The translations under genes and the position numbers were made by a program. Of a stretch of DNA of 64,000 nt, positions 26,340 through 35,700 are shown one piece after another (within the stretch, counting starts at the first letter, position 1; every line of letters begins with the position of its first letter). The DNA is from Lentibacillus populi (GTDB taxonomy: Bacteria > Bacillota > Bacilli > Bacillales > Amphibacillaceae), in contig BMJD01000003.1 in NCBI GenBank assembly GCA_014642895.1, forward strand, positions 101,933 to 165,932, in the 5' to 3' direction. The notes below the pieces were generated by a model. It did no database searches. It was not told the origin of the DNA and worked only from the letters and a program-made list of their open reading frames with translations.

Positions 26340-29300
26340 GTGTTTCAAACTGAAAAAAAACTTGCAGCAAGAATAACCGAGTTACAAGCCTATCGATATA
26401 GGGGCAAAATAGCAATACCATCTTTCCAATTTCAACTTGATGAACAGGGGGATGCTGGAGCTTCACCTGCAACAACAGGAGAATGGTCCACATTAAAAAA
26501 AGGAGAGCAATGGACAGGAAGAGATTTATATGCATGGCTTAAGGCAAAAGTTAACCTCCCGGAGGAGTGGAAATCAAAAGAGATTGTCGGGGTTTTTGAT
26601 TTCGGAAGTACTGACGGTGGAACGAATTCTGGCTTTGAGTCCTTATTATATGTCAATCAGTCACCTTATCAGGGGGTTGACGGCAATCATAAAGAAGTAT
26701 TTCTTGCCAATGAACTTGCTGGAACCTCGGTTCAACTTATGTTTCGTTTATGGTCGGGGTTGGAAGGAGGGGGACAGCCTCAGAAGCAGGTGCATACATT
26801 TAAGCAGGCTTTTATATCCTGGCTTGATAAAAGTACGGATGATTTGTATTACACAGGTAAAGCCGCCCTCCAGACAATTGAAATGCTGGATACGATGAAT
26901 CCAGCTCGCGAAGATATACTGATCGCCTTAAACCGAGCCTTTAATCAAGTGGACTGGGTATCACCCGGATCGGAGGCGTTTTACCAATCAATTGCAGCTG
27001 CACAGAAATATTTGCATAAAAGCATACAGAAGCTGGAAAAACATCATCCGGTTACTGTTCATGCGGTTGGCCATACACATATCGACGTTGCCTGGCTGTG
27101 GCGTCTGCAGCATACACGTGAGAAGGCGGCCCGTTCGTTTTCAACGGTACTTCGCCTAATGGAAAAATACCCGGAATACCTTTTTCAACAGGCACAGCCA
27201 CAACTCTATGACTTTATTAAACAGGATTATCCGGAGCTCTACTGCGAGATCCAACAACGCGTGAAGGAAGGTCGTTGGGAGCCTGATGGCGGAATGTGGC
27301 TGGAACCGGACTGTAATCTGCCGTCAGGGGAATCATTTATCCGGCAGCTGTTGCACGGTACCCGGTTTTTTCGGAAGGAATTTGGTGTTGAATGCACGTA
27401 TCTTTGGCTGCCAGACGTATTCGGTTATAGCTGGGCGCTGCCGCAGATTTTAAAAAAATCAGGTATCAAATCGTTTGTGACAACTAAAATCAGCTGGAAT
27501 CAATATAACCGAATGCCGCATGATGTCTTTACATGGCGTGGAATAGATGGATCAGAGATTCTGACTTACTTTATCACTACTCCTTACCCTGGGCGAAAAG
27601 GCTGGGGAGCAGATTATAATGCAGAGATAACAGCAGAAACGATGGTTGGAGCGTGGGAAGCATTCAGAGATAAAGGAGTTACCAAAGAGATCATGGTGAC
27701 ATATGGTCATGGTGACGGTGGTGGAGGAGTCACCAGAGATATGCTGGAAATGAGGCGCAGACTGAATGACATGCCTGGTATTCCGAATGTCGTACCAGCT
27801 AAAGCAGTTGACTATTTAAAAAACCTTCATACAAATGTGGAAGAAACGGATGGTTATGTTCATTTATGGGATGGTGAGCTTTATCTGGAATTTCACCGCG
27901 GAACCTATACATCACAAGCGAATAATAAGAAATATAATCGCAAGCTGGAGCTTTTGTATAAAGAGGTAGAGTTGTTAAGTGTCTTGGCGAGTGCCGTCAA
28001 AAATGACTGGACGAAGTATCCTCAGGAACAATTAAATCAGGGCTGGAAAATAATTCTGCGGAATCAGTTTCATGATATTCTGCCTGGTTCCGCCATTAAA
28101 GAAGTTTATGAAGATAGCCAACTGGAATATAAGGAAGCAGAAAAAATTGCTTTATCTGTAAAAGCCAATAGTGATAGCAGGGACTATACTAGTGAGGAGG
28201 CGATTTCTTTTAACGTCATCAATCAATCTTCATGGAAACGAAATTCTTTGGTGTCCATCCCGGTGAGGCCAGGACTGGAAAACGGATTGTGGTTTGATCA
28301 TCAGATGACGCCACTGCATGCAGAAAAAACTGGCGATGAATGGCTGGTTCAAGTAAAGGTTCCCTCCTTGGGCATTACAAGAATTACGTTTGATTCGGCT
28401 CTGAAGGAAGGCGGAAAAGATAAAGAGTCCCCATTCGTCATTGGCAAAAACGCCATTAAAACGCCTTTTTATGAAATAGAATGGAATGAAGCAGGACATC
28501 TGACGAAGATTTTTGATATTGCAAATGACCGGGAAGTATTGAAGGAAAACCAATCAGGCAATGTTTTACAGATTTTTGAAGATAAACCATTAAGATGGGA
28601 TGCCTGGGAAATTGATCTTTTTTATCAAGAGAAGATGAAGGAAATAAAAAATGTAAAATCGATAAAGGTGCTGGAATCGAATTCTATTCGTGCTGTTGTC
28701 CAGTTTACCTGGGAATATAATAATTCTTTCTTTAAACAAAAAATGATCGTTTATGCGAATAAGCGCCGAATCGATTTTGCTACCAATATTCAATGGCATG
28801 AGGTACATCATTTGCTTAAAGTAGCTTTCCCTGTGGAAATTCGCTCAACGGAAGCTACGTTCGATATTCAATTTGGGAATGTAAAACGTCCTACACACTG
28901 GAATACGAGCTGGGATCTTGCAAAGTTTGAAACAGTTGGTCACCAGTGGGCTGATTTATCGGAGCAAGGCTATGGCGTAAGTTTGCTAAATGATTGCAAA
29001 TACGGCTACGACATTAAGGACTCTACCATACGGCTTACACTAATGAAGGGCGCGACATATCCGGATTATACCCAGGATCAAGGAGAGCATGAATTCACGT
29101 ATTCTTTACTGCCGCATAATGGCACTTGGATAGAGGGGGCTACTGTGAAGGAAGCCTACGATTTAAATCAGCCATTATCATCGATTCCGGGTGATTTAGA
29201 TTATGATAGTTTAAGTCTTTTCACGGTTTCAGCAGACTATGTCATGGTGGACGCGGTAAAAAAAGCAGAGGACAGCAGCAAAGTGGTCATTCGGCTTCAT

Positions 29301-29483
29301 GAATTTACCGGAAGAAGAGGACCTGTAACCATATCATCCGACCTAGTTATCAAGAGCTGGCAGGAATGCAATTTAATGGAGGAGCCCCAGGGTGAAGTAT
29401 TTCATGAAAAAGCTATGAGATTTGATATAAAACCATACGAAATCAAAACGTTTCTTGTTGATTTAAGGAATGGCCAAGTATGA
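26340..29483 (+). CDS. GH38 alpha-mannosidase
   Basis: This 1047-residue cytoplasmic enzyme has no signal peptide. It has an N-terminal helical/beta region (1-235). The zinc-binding catalytic domain opens with HTHIDVAWLW (His245 and Asp249 as metal ligands) and carries the nucleophile Asp359 in WLPDVFGYS. The middle helical bundle (about 520-600) contains the FHDILPGSAI block, and large C-terminal beta domains follow. The start is GTG 26340 after GAGGGG. The length fits the bacterial class II GH38 group that trims alpha-mannosides or, in MngB-type enzymes, mannosylglycerate. It is the last gene of the importer operon and probably degrades the imported mannoside; the linkage is unknown. Confidence 0.93.
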   Translation: MFQTEKKLAARITELQAYRYRGKIAIPSFQFQLDEQGDAGASPATTGEWSTLKKGEQWTGRDLYAWLKAKVNLPEEWKSKEIVGVFDFGSTDGGTNSGFESLLYVNQSPYQGVDGNHKEVFLANELAGTSVQLMFRLWSGLEGGGQPQKQVHTFKQAFISWLDKSTDDLYYTGKAALQTIEMLDTMNPAREDILIALNRAFNQVDWVSPGSEAFYQSIAAAQKYLHKSIQKLEKHHPVTVHAVGHTHIDVAWLWRLQHTREKAARSFSTVLRLMEKYPEYLFQQAQPQLYDFIKQDYPELYCEIQQRVKEGRWEPDGGMWLEPDCNLPSGESFIRQLLHGTRFFRKEFGVECTYLWLPDVFGYSWALPQILKKSGIKSFVTTKISWNQYNRMPHDVFTWRGIDGSEILTYFITTPYPGRKGWGADYNAEITAETMVGAWEAFRDKGVTKEIMVTYGHGDGGGGVTRDMLEMRRRLNDMPGIPNVVPAKAVDYLKNLHTNVEETDGYVHLWDGELYLEFHRGTYTSQANNKKYNRKLELLYKEVELLSVLASAVKNDWTKYPQEQLNQGWKIILRNQFHDILPGSAIKEVYEDSQLEYKEAEKIALSVKANSDSRDYTSEEAISFNVINQSSWKRNSLVSIPVRPGLENGLWFDHQMTPLHAEKTGDEWLVQVKVPSLGITRITFDSALKEGGKDKESPFVIGKNAIKTPFYEIEWNEAGHLTKIFDIANDREVLKENQSGNVLQIFEDKPLRWDAWEIDLFYQEKMKEIKNVKSIKVLESNSIRAVVQFTWEYNNSFFKQKMIVYANKRRIDFATNIQWHEVHHLLKVAFPVEIRSTEATFDIQFGNVKRPTHWNTSWDLAKFETVGHQWADLSEQGYGVSLLNDCKYGYDIKDSTIRLTLMKGATYPDYTQDQGEHEFTYSLLPHNGTWIEGATVKEAYDLNQPLSSIPGDLDYDSLSLFTVSADYVMVDAVKKAEDSSKVVIRLHEFTGRRGPVTISSDLVIKSWQECNLMEEPQGEVFHEKAMRFDIKPYEIKTFLVDLRNGQV

Positions 29484-29641
29484 TGATAGCTGTTTGACTG
29501 CATGACTTGTTTTTATGCTTCATTGCGGTTAACGGGAAAATAGGTGCCACGAAAGGAGGGGAGAGTAGCGGCGGGAGATTCCTGTTCCAAATGACTCAGG
29601 TGAATGTCAAGAGTCTATATATTATACGAGGAGGAAGCTGC

Positions 29642-30394
29642 GTGAAAAAATTTGTCGTAGGTCTGGTTTGTGCAGGTGTTTTGGTAAGTGGCGTTTTTGG
29701 AGGCTATTCTGGCGTGCATGCAGAAGAGGCATCCTCTATGGAGAAAGAGACCAACAACTCGTCAAGTTCAACCCTGTATGATAAAAGAGGGTATACACTG
29801 GTTGTTATTAAAGGAGTAGATGATCCGGCCATTGATCCAATCATTGATGAATTTGTAGATCTTTACTTCAAGGTTTATCCGAAGCTGGTTAAAAAGTATG
29901 CCATTAATCCCTGGGAACACAGTAGAAAAGTAACACTTGAATTTGATCCGGAGTATGATGGGGTGGCCTACGCAGACAATGGGAAAATTGTAGTTAGTAC
30001 AAATTGGATACTTGAAAATCCCGATGATGTGGCGCTTTTCACTCATGAATTGACCCATCTTGCCCAAGCTTATCCAACTTATAATGATCAGACAGTGTGG
30101 ATTACAGAAGGTATTGCCGATTATGCCAGATACGTCTATGGGCCACATAATGGAAATTGGCGGTTACCTGAAGAAGTCAAGGATACAGATAACTATGACA
30201 GCGGCTATCGTGTAACTGCCAGATTTTTGCTTTGGATTACCCAAAACAAGAATCATTTTGCTGTAGATATCATCAACCGGGCACTTCAATACGATATATT
30301 TGATCTGAGACTTTTTAAGACCATAACTGGTAAATCTGTGGAGGATCTTTGGGAAGAGTATCGCGAAAACCCGGATGTGAGAACAGATTATTAG
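29642..30394 (+). CDS. Secreted zinc metalloprotease of the basic secretory protein (BSP) family
   Basis: This 250-residue exported protein has a signal peptide (MKKFVVGLVCAGVLVSGVF, cleavage probably after HAEE-preceding Ala, near residue 27), a Ser/Asn-rich linker, then the BSP domain. The zinc site is HELTHLAQAYP (His135, Glu136, His139), followed by VWITEGIADYARYVYG, where the Glu of TEG is the usual gluzincin third ligand. GTG 29642 is preferred to the longer frame because GAGGAGGAAGC lies directly upstream and the signal peptide starts there. It is monocistronic and probably degrades extracellular protein or cell-surface material. Confidence 0.88.
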   Translation: MKKFVVGLVCAGVLVSGVFGGYSGVHAEEASSMEKETNNSSSSTLYDKRGYTLVVIKGVDDPAIDPIIDEFVDLYFKVYPKLVKKYAINPWEHSRKVTLEFDPEYDGVAYADNGKIVVSTNWILENPDDVALFTHELTHLAQAYPTYNDQTVWITEGIADYARYVYGPHNGNWRLPEEVKDTDNYDSGYRVTARFLLWITQNKNHFAVDIINRALQYDIFDLRLFKTITGKSVEDLWEEYRENPDVRTDY

Positions 30395-30408
30395 AGGGGA
30401 CTTTTCAT

Positions 30409-30884
30409 CGGGTGAGCAAGCGTCCGCTTTGATGGATTGCAGGCAGGTTACGAATTAGCTTTAGTAGATGCAGAGATTAATAATTATGAGGAATAGAAAA
30501 ATTCATGCGGAATTTCTTGGATTAGGTGGCGGAGGGGCCGGTTGAAGATCTGTTTGCGCTAACCGGGATCGTCTTTAATAATGATTTGGTCCATCTTGGG
30601 ATTTAAGAATGCATGAAGATTCCGGGTATCAATTTCCGGAGGATATTTTACTCGTTAGTTTTATCAATGTTTATCTGTCAAAAATAACAAGACCACCTTT
30701 GACAACGGTAGATGTGCAAATTTACGAGCTTTGAGTACAGTCGGCAAAGGCGTTGAATAAAAATGGGCCGGCAAAGCGGATTCCTATCCAGCGTTTGATT
30801 ATTTATCGGGGACTCCGTGAGTGAACGTTGAAAGAGACTGTCCACCAAGGTTATAAAAACTGGCCTTGGGGGCAGTTCTTTTTA
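30409..30884 (+). pseudogene. Decayed copy of the maltodextrin regulator 3' half, with its terminator
   Basis: From 30409 to 30845 the DNA can be aligned by eye with 20574-21026 of the LacI-type gene. One of the clearest shared stretches is TAGATGTGCAAATTTAC, followed by AGTCGGCAAAGGCG. Stops, small deletions and frameshifts break it throughout. The similarity continues into the terminator (30832-30884), so DNA rather than coding constraint explains it. The 5' half with the DNA-binding domain is absent. It is a partial duplication left between the BSP protease and the RRNPP regulator. Confidence 0.85.
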
Positions 30885-30905
30885 AAGGACAGGAACCGTC
30901 ACGGA

Positions 30906-30986
30906 TCAACCCGCGAAGCCGCCATCTATTATGAAAATGGCTCCTAACTCCCTCGCCTGGAAATTTGGCGCTTGCTTGTGATCCAT
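30906..30986 (-). CDS. 26-residue ORF directly after the RRNPP gene (candidate signalling peptide)
   Basis: An ATG at 30986 lies five bases after the stop of the RRNPP-type regulator gene and opens 26 codons ending in TGA at 30906. The peptide has a polar N-terminal half and a hydrophobic end, LGAIFIIDGGFAG. In NprR, PlcR and Rap systems the cognate pheromone is encoded immediately downstream of the receptor, so position supports the idea. The ribosome site is weak (GAAGAG), translation would have to be coupled, and no export signal is obvious. It may be a chance ORF. Confidence 0.25.
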   Translation of the reverse strand: MDHKQAPNFQARELGAIFIIDGGFAG

Positions 30987-30991
30987 ACTAA

Positions 30992-32239
30992 TTATTTTGA
31001 CTCTTCATCTACCATCGACATTGCTAGTTTGGCTGCTGTGTCCAACTCTTTAATGGATAAATAATATTGATATGTTTCTTTTGAATAAAATCGTGCCGTA
31101 AAAAGATCGCCATTTTCTTTGAGATGCGGAATCAATTCGTGATGTAAATAATCGTAATAGAGAGGCTTTTGGTCTTCCAACAGAAAGGTGAGCAGTTGAA
31201 AATAAAGCTTATTGGTTTCGTTGTCTTCGGAAAGAGACATACCTTCTTTAATTAGATGGGACCATTTCACTGTTTCCTTAGCGGTAATAGGGTCGTTTTG
31301 CAACAACCGGCTATGGACTTGACCGATTAACGAACGAACGTAGAGACCTGTATTCTCTATTTTTACAGATAGCTCCTTCGCTTCTTCATAGATGGTTTGG
31401 GCCATTTCAAAATCTTTTTTCTTGAAATACGTAAAAGCAAGGTTATTGGAAATAATACATTGTTCGAAATAATCTCCATAAATGTCACATGTTTGGATCA
31501 ACTTCCGGTATCCTTCAACTGCTTCATCAAAATTATAGATTCCATTCGTTTCCATATGGAGAAGTAGTAGGCTTTCCGTATCCATAATCCGCTTATAATT
31601 ATTTGTTTGTTTGAAATAATCAAGAGCCTTATTAGCGTAGAAAAGGGTCTTGCCCTGATTATTAATGAAATAAGAATTACAGGCAACGTGATAGTAAAAT
31701 TCATGATTGGAATATTCATTGGCATCGATATTCATTAAATGTTCTAAAGCTTTAGGATAATGTCCTTTCAAGCCTTCTTCTATCCCCTTGACGTGTTCCT
31801 TCATATTGCATTCAAATTTTTGTAAAGTCGGATATTTTTCATCTAATTCCGCCATGACATTGTTGAAATTATCCATATTCCCGACTCTCAGATAATATCG
31901 ACACCAAAGAAGGAGAAAAAATGGTCGAAAAACGTCCATATGAATAAAAGGACTATTAGTCAATTTATCTAGTTTGGTTTTGAAGGTTTCCATCTGATGC
32001 TTCACGATCATCTCATGCAACTGATGCAGTTCATTGTTCACATTTTTGAATCGCTCGATTTCTTCTTCCGCTCGGATCCCGAGGCGCTCACATAATAAAT
32101 TAGTAGTGACCTCAGAAAACTTTGTGGTATCCTTTTCAATTTTACTTAAATGAGCAACAGAACAAATCCCTTTTCCAAGTTCCTCCTGAGTCCAACCTTT
32201 CCGTTTGCGATAATATTTGATGATGGTTCCTATTTTCAA
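30992..32239 (-). CDS. RRNPP-type quorum-sensing regulator (XRE helix-turn-helix plus TPR repeats)
   Basis: This 415-residue protein has an N-terminal XRE domain (residues 1-60: IGTIIKYYRKRKGWTQEEL, then GICSVAHLSKIE) and an all-helical region with TPR-like repeats to the end, for example YFKKKDFEMAQTIYEEAKEL near 265. This is the NprR/PlcR/Rgg-like architecture, in which a re-imported peptide changes DNA binding. The start is TTG 32239 after GGGGGTAAGG. It is divergent from a giant secreted subtilase, as protease genes often lie beside such regulators (nprR-nprA). A 12-bp palindrome (32271-32282) just upstream is a candidate operator. Targets and pheromone are unknown. Confidence 0.85.
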   Translation of the reverse strand: MKIGTIIKYYRKRKGWTQEELGKGICSVAHLSKIEKDTTKFSEVTTNLLCERLGIRAEEEIERFKNVNNELHQLHEMIVKHQMETFKTKLDKLTNSPFIHMDVFRPFFLLLWCRYYLRVGNMDNFNNVMAELDEKYPTLQKFECNMKEHVKGIEEGLKGHYPKALEHLMNIDANEYSNHEFYYHVACNSYFINNQGKTLFYANKALDYFKQTNNYKRIMDTESLLLLHMETNGIYNFDEAVEGYRKLIQTCDIYGDYFEQCIISNNLAFTYFKKKDFEMAQTIYEEAKELSVKIENTGLYVRSLIGQVHSRLLQNDPITAKETVKWSHLIKEGMSLSEDNETNKLYFQLLTFLLEDQKPLYYDYLHHELIPHLKENGDLFTARFYSKETYQYYLSIKELDTAAKLAMSMVDEESK

Positions 32240-32270
32240 CGTTCCTTACCCCCAATAAGAAAATGTCCAG

Positions 32271-32282
32271 ACAGTATACTGT
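32271..32282. promoter_or_regulatory. Palindrome ACAGTATACTGT upstream of the RRNPP gene
   Basis: A perfect 12-bp palindrome 32 bp before the TTG start. XRE-type regulators often bind such sites and autoregulate. No second copy was found near the protease start. Confidence 0.4.
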
Positions 32283-32743
32283 GTCTTTTGACCTGCTAAT
32301 ATTGCCCAAACCTAAAAACGCAAGTTAACTTGGTCATATCACGTGTGAATTTTGGACAAAATCAGACGGTTTACATGAGAATGCAATCCGAAAGGAGATC
32401 AGTAGTCCAATATCACATCTTTATGTTTCTTTAGAACCGAAAAATTTGCCCAAATTAGAAGCCTTGAATTAATTATAAACTTATAGATAAAATAGTAAAG
32501 ACAAAATGTTCCTCATTTTTACAAAAATTTTATAAAAAGCCAGATGAGTGTATGACTTATCTTCAGCATAAGTCTTTTTGTGAATAACAGAAAACTATCA
32601 ATCTTGTAAACAACAAATTTATGTTGGTATTCTGTCGTTTCATGTTTTTTAAATTAAGGGGGGTGAGTAATTACACAGCACGTCAGTCACAAAACCGAAG
32701 TAAACATTATCAACGTAACAAAAATCGAAAGGAGACAGGAAAT
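32283..32743. other. Divergent intergenic region between RRNPP gene and subtilase
   Basis: A possible sigma-A promoter for the subtilase is TTGAAT (32464-32469), 18 bp, TAAAAT (32488-32493), leaving a leader of about 250 nt. The upstream in-frame ORF extension from 32621 has no ribosome site and is taken as leader. No other gene is seen. Confidence 0.35.
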
Positions 32744-35700
32744 TTGAAAATCAGAAAAAGTAAGTTTACTAGATTGCTCAGTGTTATCACAGCAATCATA
32801 TTGCTGTTTTCGTGCGGTTGGCCGGGCCTTGGACAGGTCAAGGCGCAATCAGATTCGGACGCTTCCACATCTCTGCATAAATCACAGCCGCAATCGAAAA
32901 CCAAAATCAGCAAAGACCTCAAAGGAAAATTCAAAAAGAAAGACCAACTCACATTTCTAGTCAAGTTCAAAGAACAAGTGGACACAAAAAAAGTCGCCGA
33001 TGAGGCAGTTAATAAGGCTAAAAAAAATAGTCTTAGTATGGCAAAAACAGAATTGAAAAAGCGTACTGCCGTCGTTTCTGCATTGCGTGCCAAGTCACTG
33101 GACACACAAGCGACTGTTAAACAATTTTTACAGAAACAGAAAAAAGCAGGTAATATAAAAAGCTTCGATTCGTTCTACATCGTCAACACGATGGCGGTGA
33201 CCGGGACGAAGGAAGTTGCAGAGGAACTCGCAAAATTCGGGGAGATCGAAAAAATTCTCCCGAACCGGACGAGACATCTTATCGAAGGAAACCACACAAA
33301 AACTAAAGAGAAAGCGCTTGCTCAGTCCAAGGTAGAAACCTCGGATGACAATACAGTTGAACCAAATATTGAACATATCGGTGCTCCGCAAGTATGGAAA
33401 ATGGGCATCGACGGAACGGGAACCGTTGTCGCCAGCATTGACACAGGCGTACAATGGGATCATCCAGCATTAAAAGAGAAATACCGTGGTTATGATCCGG
33501 ACAACTCGGATCAGCCAAACAATGAATTCAACTGGTTTGATGCTACAGGGGGAGATCAGGACGCACCGTACGATGATAACAGCCACGGGACACATTCGAC
33601 GGGAACCATAGTTGGATCTGAAGCGGATGGATCCAATCAGATCGGGGTAGCCCCCGGAGCCAAATGGATCGCAGCCAAAGCTTTTGGTGCTAAAGGTACC
33701 GGTTTGGATACCGATATCCTGGCAGCCGGGGAATGGATGCTAGCTCCGAAAGATGCAAACGGCAACCCGCACCCGGAAAAAGCGCCTGACATTGTCAATA
33801 ACTCTTGGGGCGGTGGTGCCGGTTTGGATGAGCTCTACCGTCCTATGGTGAAAAGCTGGCGTGCGGCAGGCATCTTTCCCGTTTTCGCTGCAGGGAACGT
33901 TGACCTAGACAACCCGGGTGGCCCCGGATCTGTTGCTTCCCCTGGTAATTTTCCAGAATCATTTGCAGTTGGAGCAACCAACAATAACGATGAATTGGCC
34001 AGCTTCTCCCTGCAAGGCCCTTCACCGTATGACGAAATCAAACCGGAGGTCGTTGCACCGGGCGTAGGCATACGTTCATCTATACCGGGAGCCGACTATG
34101 GTGGCAAAAACGGTACCTCGATGGCAGCACCCGCGGTTTCTGGAACGGTTGCGCTTCTGTTGCAGGCCAATGCTTCCCTGAAGGTGGACGAAGTCGAAGA
34201 CATTTTATTAAATACGGCAAAACCGTTAACCGATAACGATTTCCCTAATTCACCAAACAACGGTTATGGTCATGGTTTGATTCAGGCCTTTCATGCCGTT
34301 TCGTCAGTAGTTTCTGGACTTGGGACGGTTGAAGGTACTGTCAGTCAAGAGGGTGAGGACAATGAACCTCCTACCTACCAACATGAGGCGCCGGATCAAT
34401 CCTATGCGGGCATTGACATCCCGCTTGAAATGAGCGCACAGGATAATGTCGTTGTCAAAGGTGTCAAGCTGCAGTATCGCAGTTCCAAAAATGATGAATG
34501 GCAAACGACTAAGGCCGAGCTCGTGGACGGTAACTATAAAGACGGCGTTTATGATGCCATCATCCCAGGAGATTCGGTGGGAGAACCGTCCGTTGAATAC
34601 AGGTGGACAATCGCCGACTACGGCGGGAACGATGTCACCACCGATATTTATAAAGTGGATGTCAAACCCGGGATTACGACCGGTTACAGCACGGATTTTG
34701 AAACCCCGCCCGTCGGTTGGACCTCCTATGGAATTAGCAATTATTGGGAGTGGGGCAAGCCGACATCTGGTCCCGGCAAAGCTTTTTCCGGAGATAATGT
34801 GTATGCTACAAACTTGGACGGTGGCACCAGTAACATGAGCACAGCGACCCTGGAGATGCCGCCGATTGACCTGCCGGGCGGCGAATCCTATCTCCGGTTC
34901 AAACAATGGTATAGTTTTTATATGGCCGGTGATGTTGCAGTTTCTCGTGGATATATATTAATTTCCACAGACCAGGAAAATTGGACAAGATTAGGGGAGT
35001 TCGGTGGAGACGGGGAAAGCGATGGTTGGGTGGACGGCGAATTTAGTTTATCCAAATATGCCGGTCAGCGCGTGTATATTGCCTTCCAATATGCAAGCCT
35101 CGGCAATATGGATAAACCTGGCTGGTATTTGGATGATGTCAAACTGAGCGATACACCGCTGCACCAGGACGAAGAACCACCAACCTATGACCAGCAAACC
35201 CCTTCAAAAGCCTATGCCGGAATGAAACTGCCCTTAACGATCGACGTTCAGGACAATTACTCCGTCGAGCAAGTTGAACTTCAATATCGTGGCGCCGACA
35301 GCAGTGACTGGCAAAGCGTACAAGCGGAACTTGTGGAAGGAGATAAATCCGATGGCACCTATTCCGTAACGATCCCGGGTGAGGATGTTAACGAACCGTC
35401 CATTACCTATAGGTGGCATCTCGTTGATTACGGTGGAAATGAAGTAACCAGTGACACTTATGAGGTACCAGTGGGAACTCCGGTGACAATCGGATACAGC
35501 ACGGATTTTGAATCCGATCCCGGATGGATATCCTACGGAAACAACAATTCCTGGGAGCGCGGAACACCAACCTCCGGGCCGGAGCATGCAATTTCCGGAG
35601 ATAACGTCTATGCAACCAACCTTGATGGGGATTACCCTGATGGCAGCGATGCTTACCTGGAGATGCCGCCCTTGGAATTGCCGGACGGAAATGCTTACTT

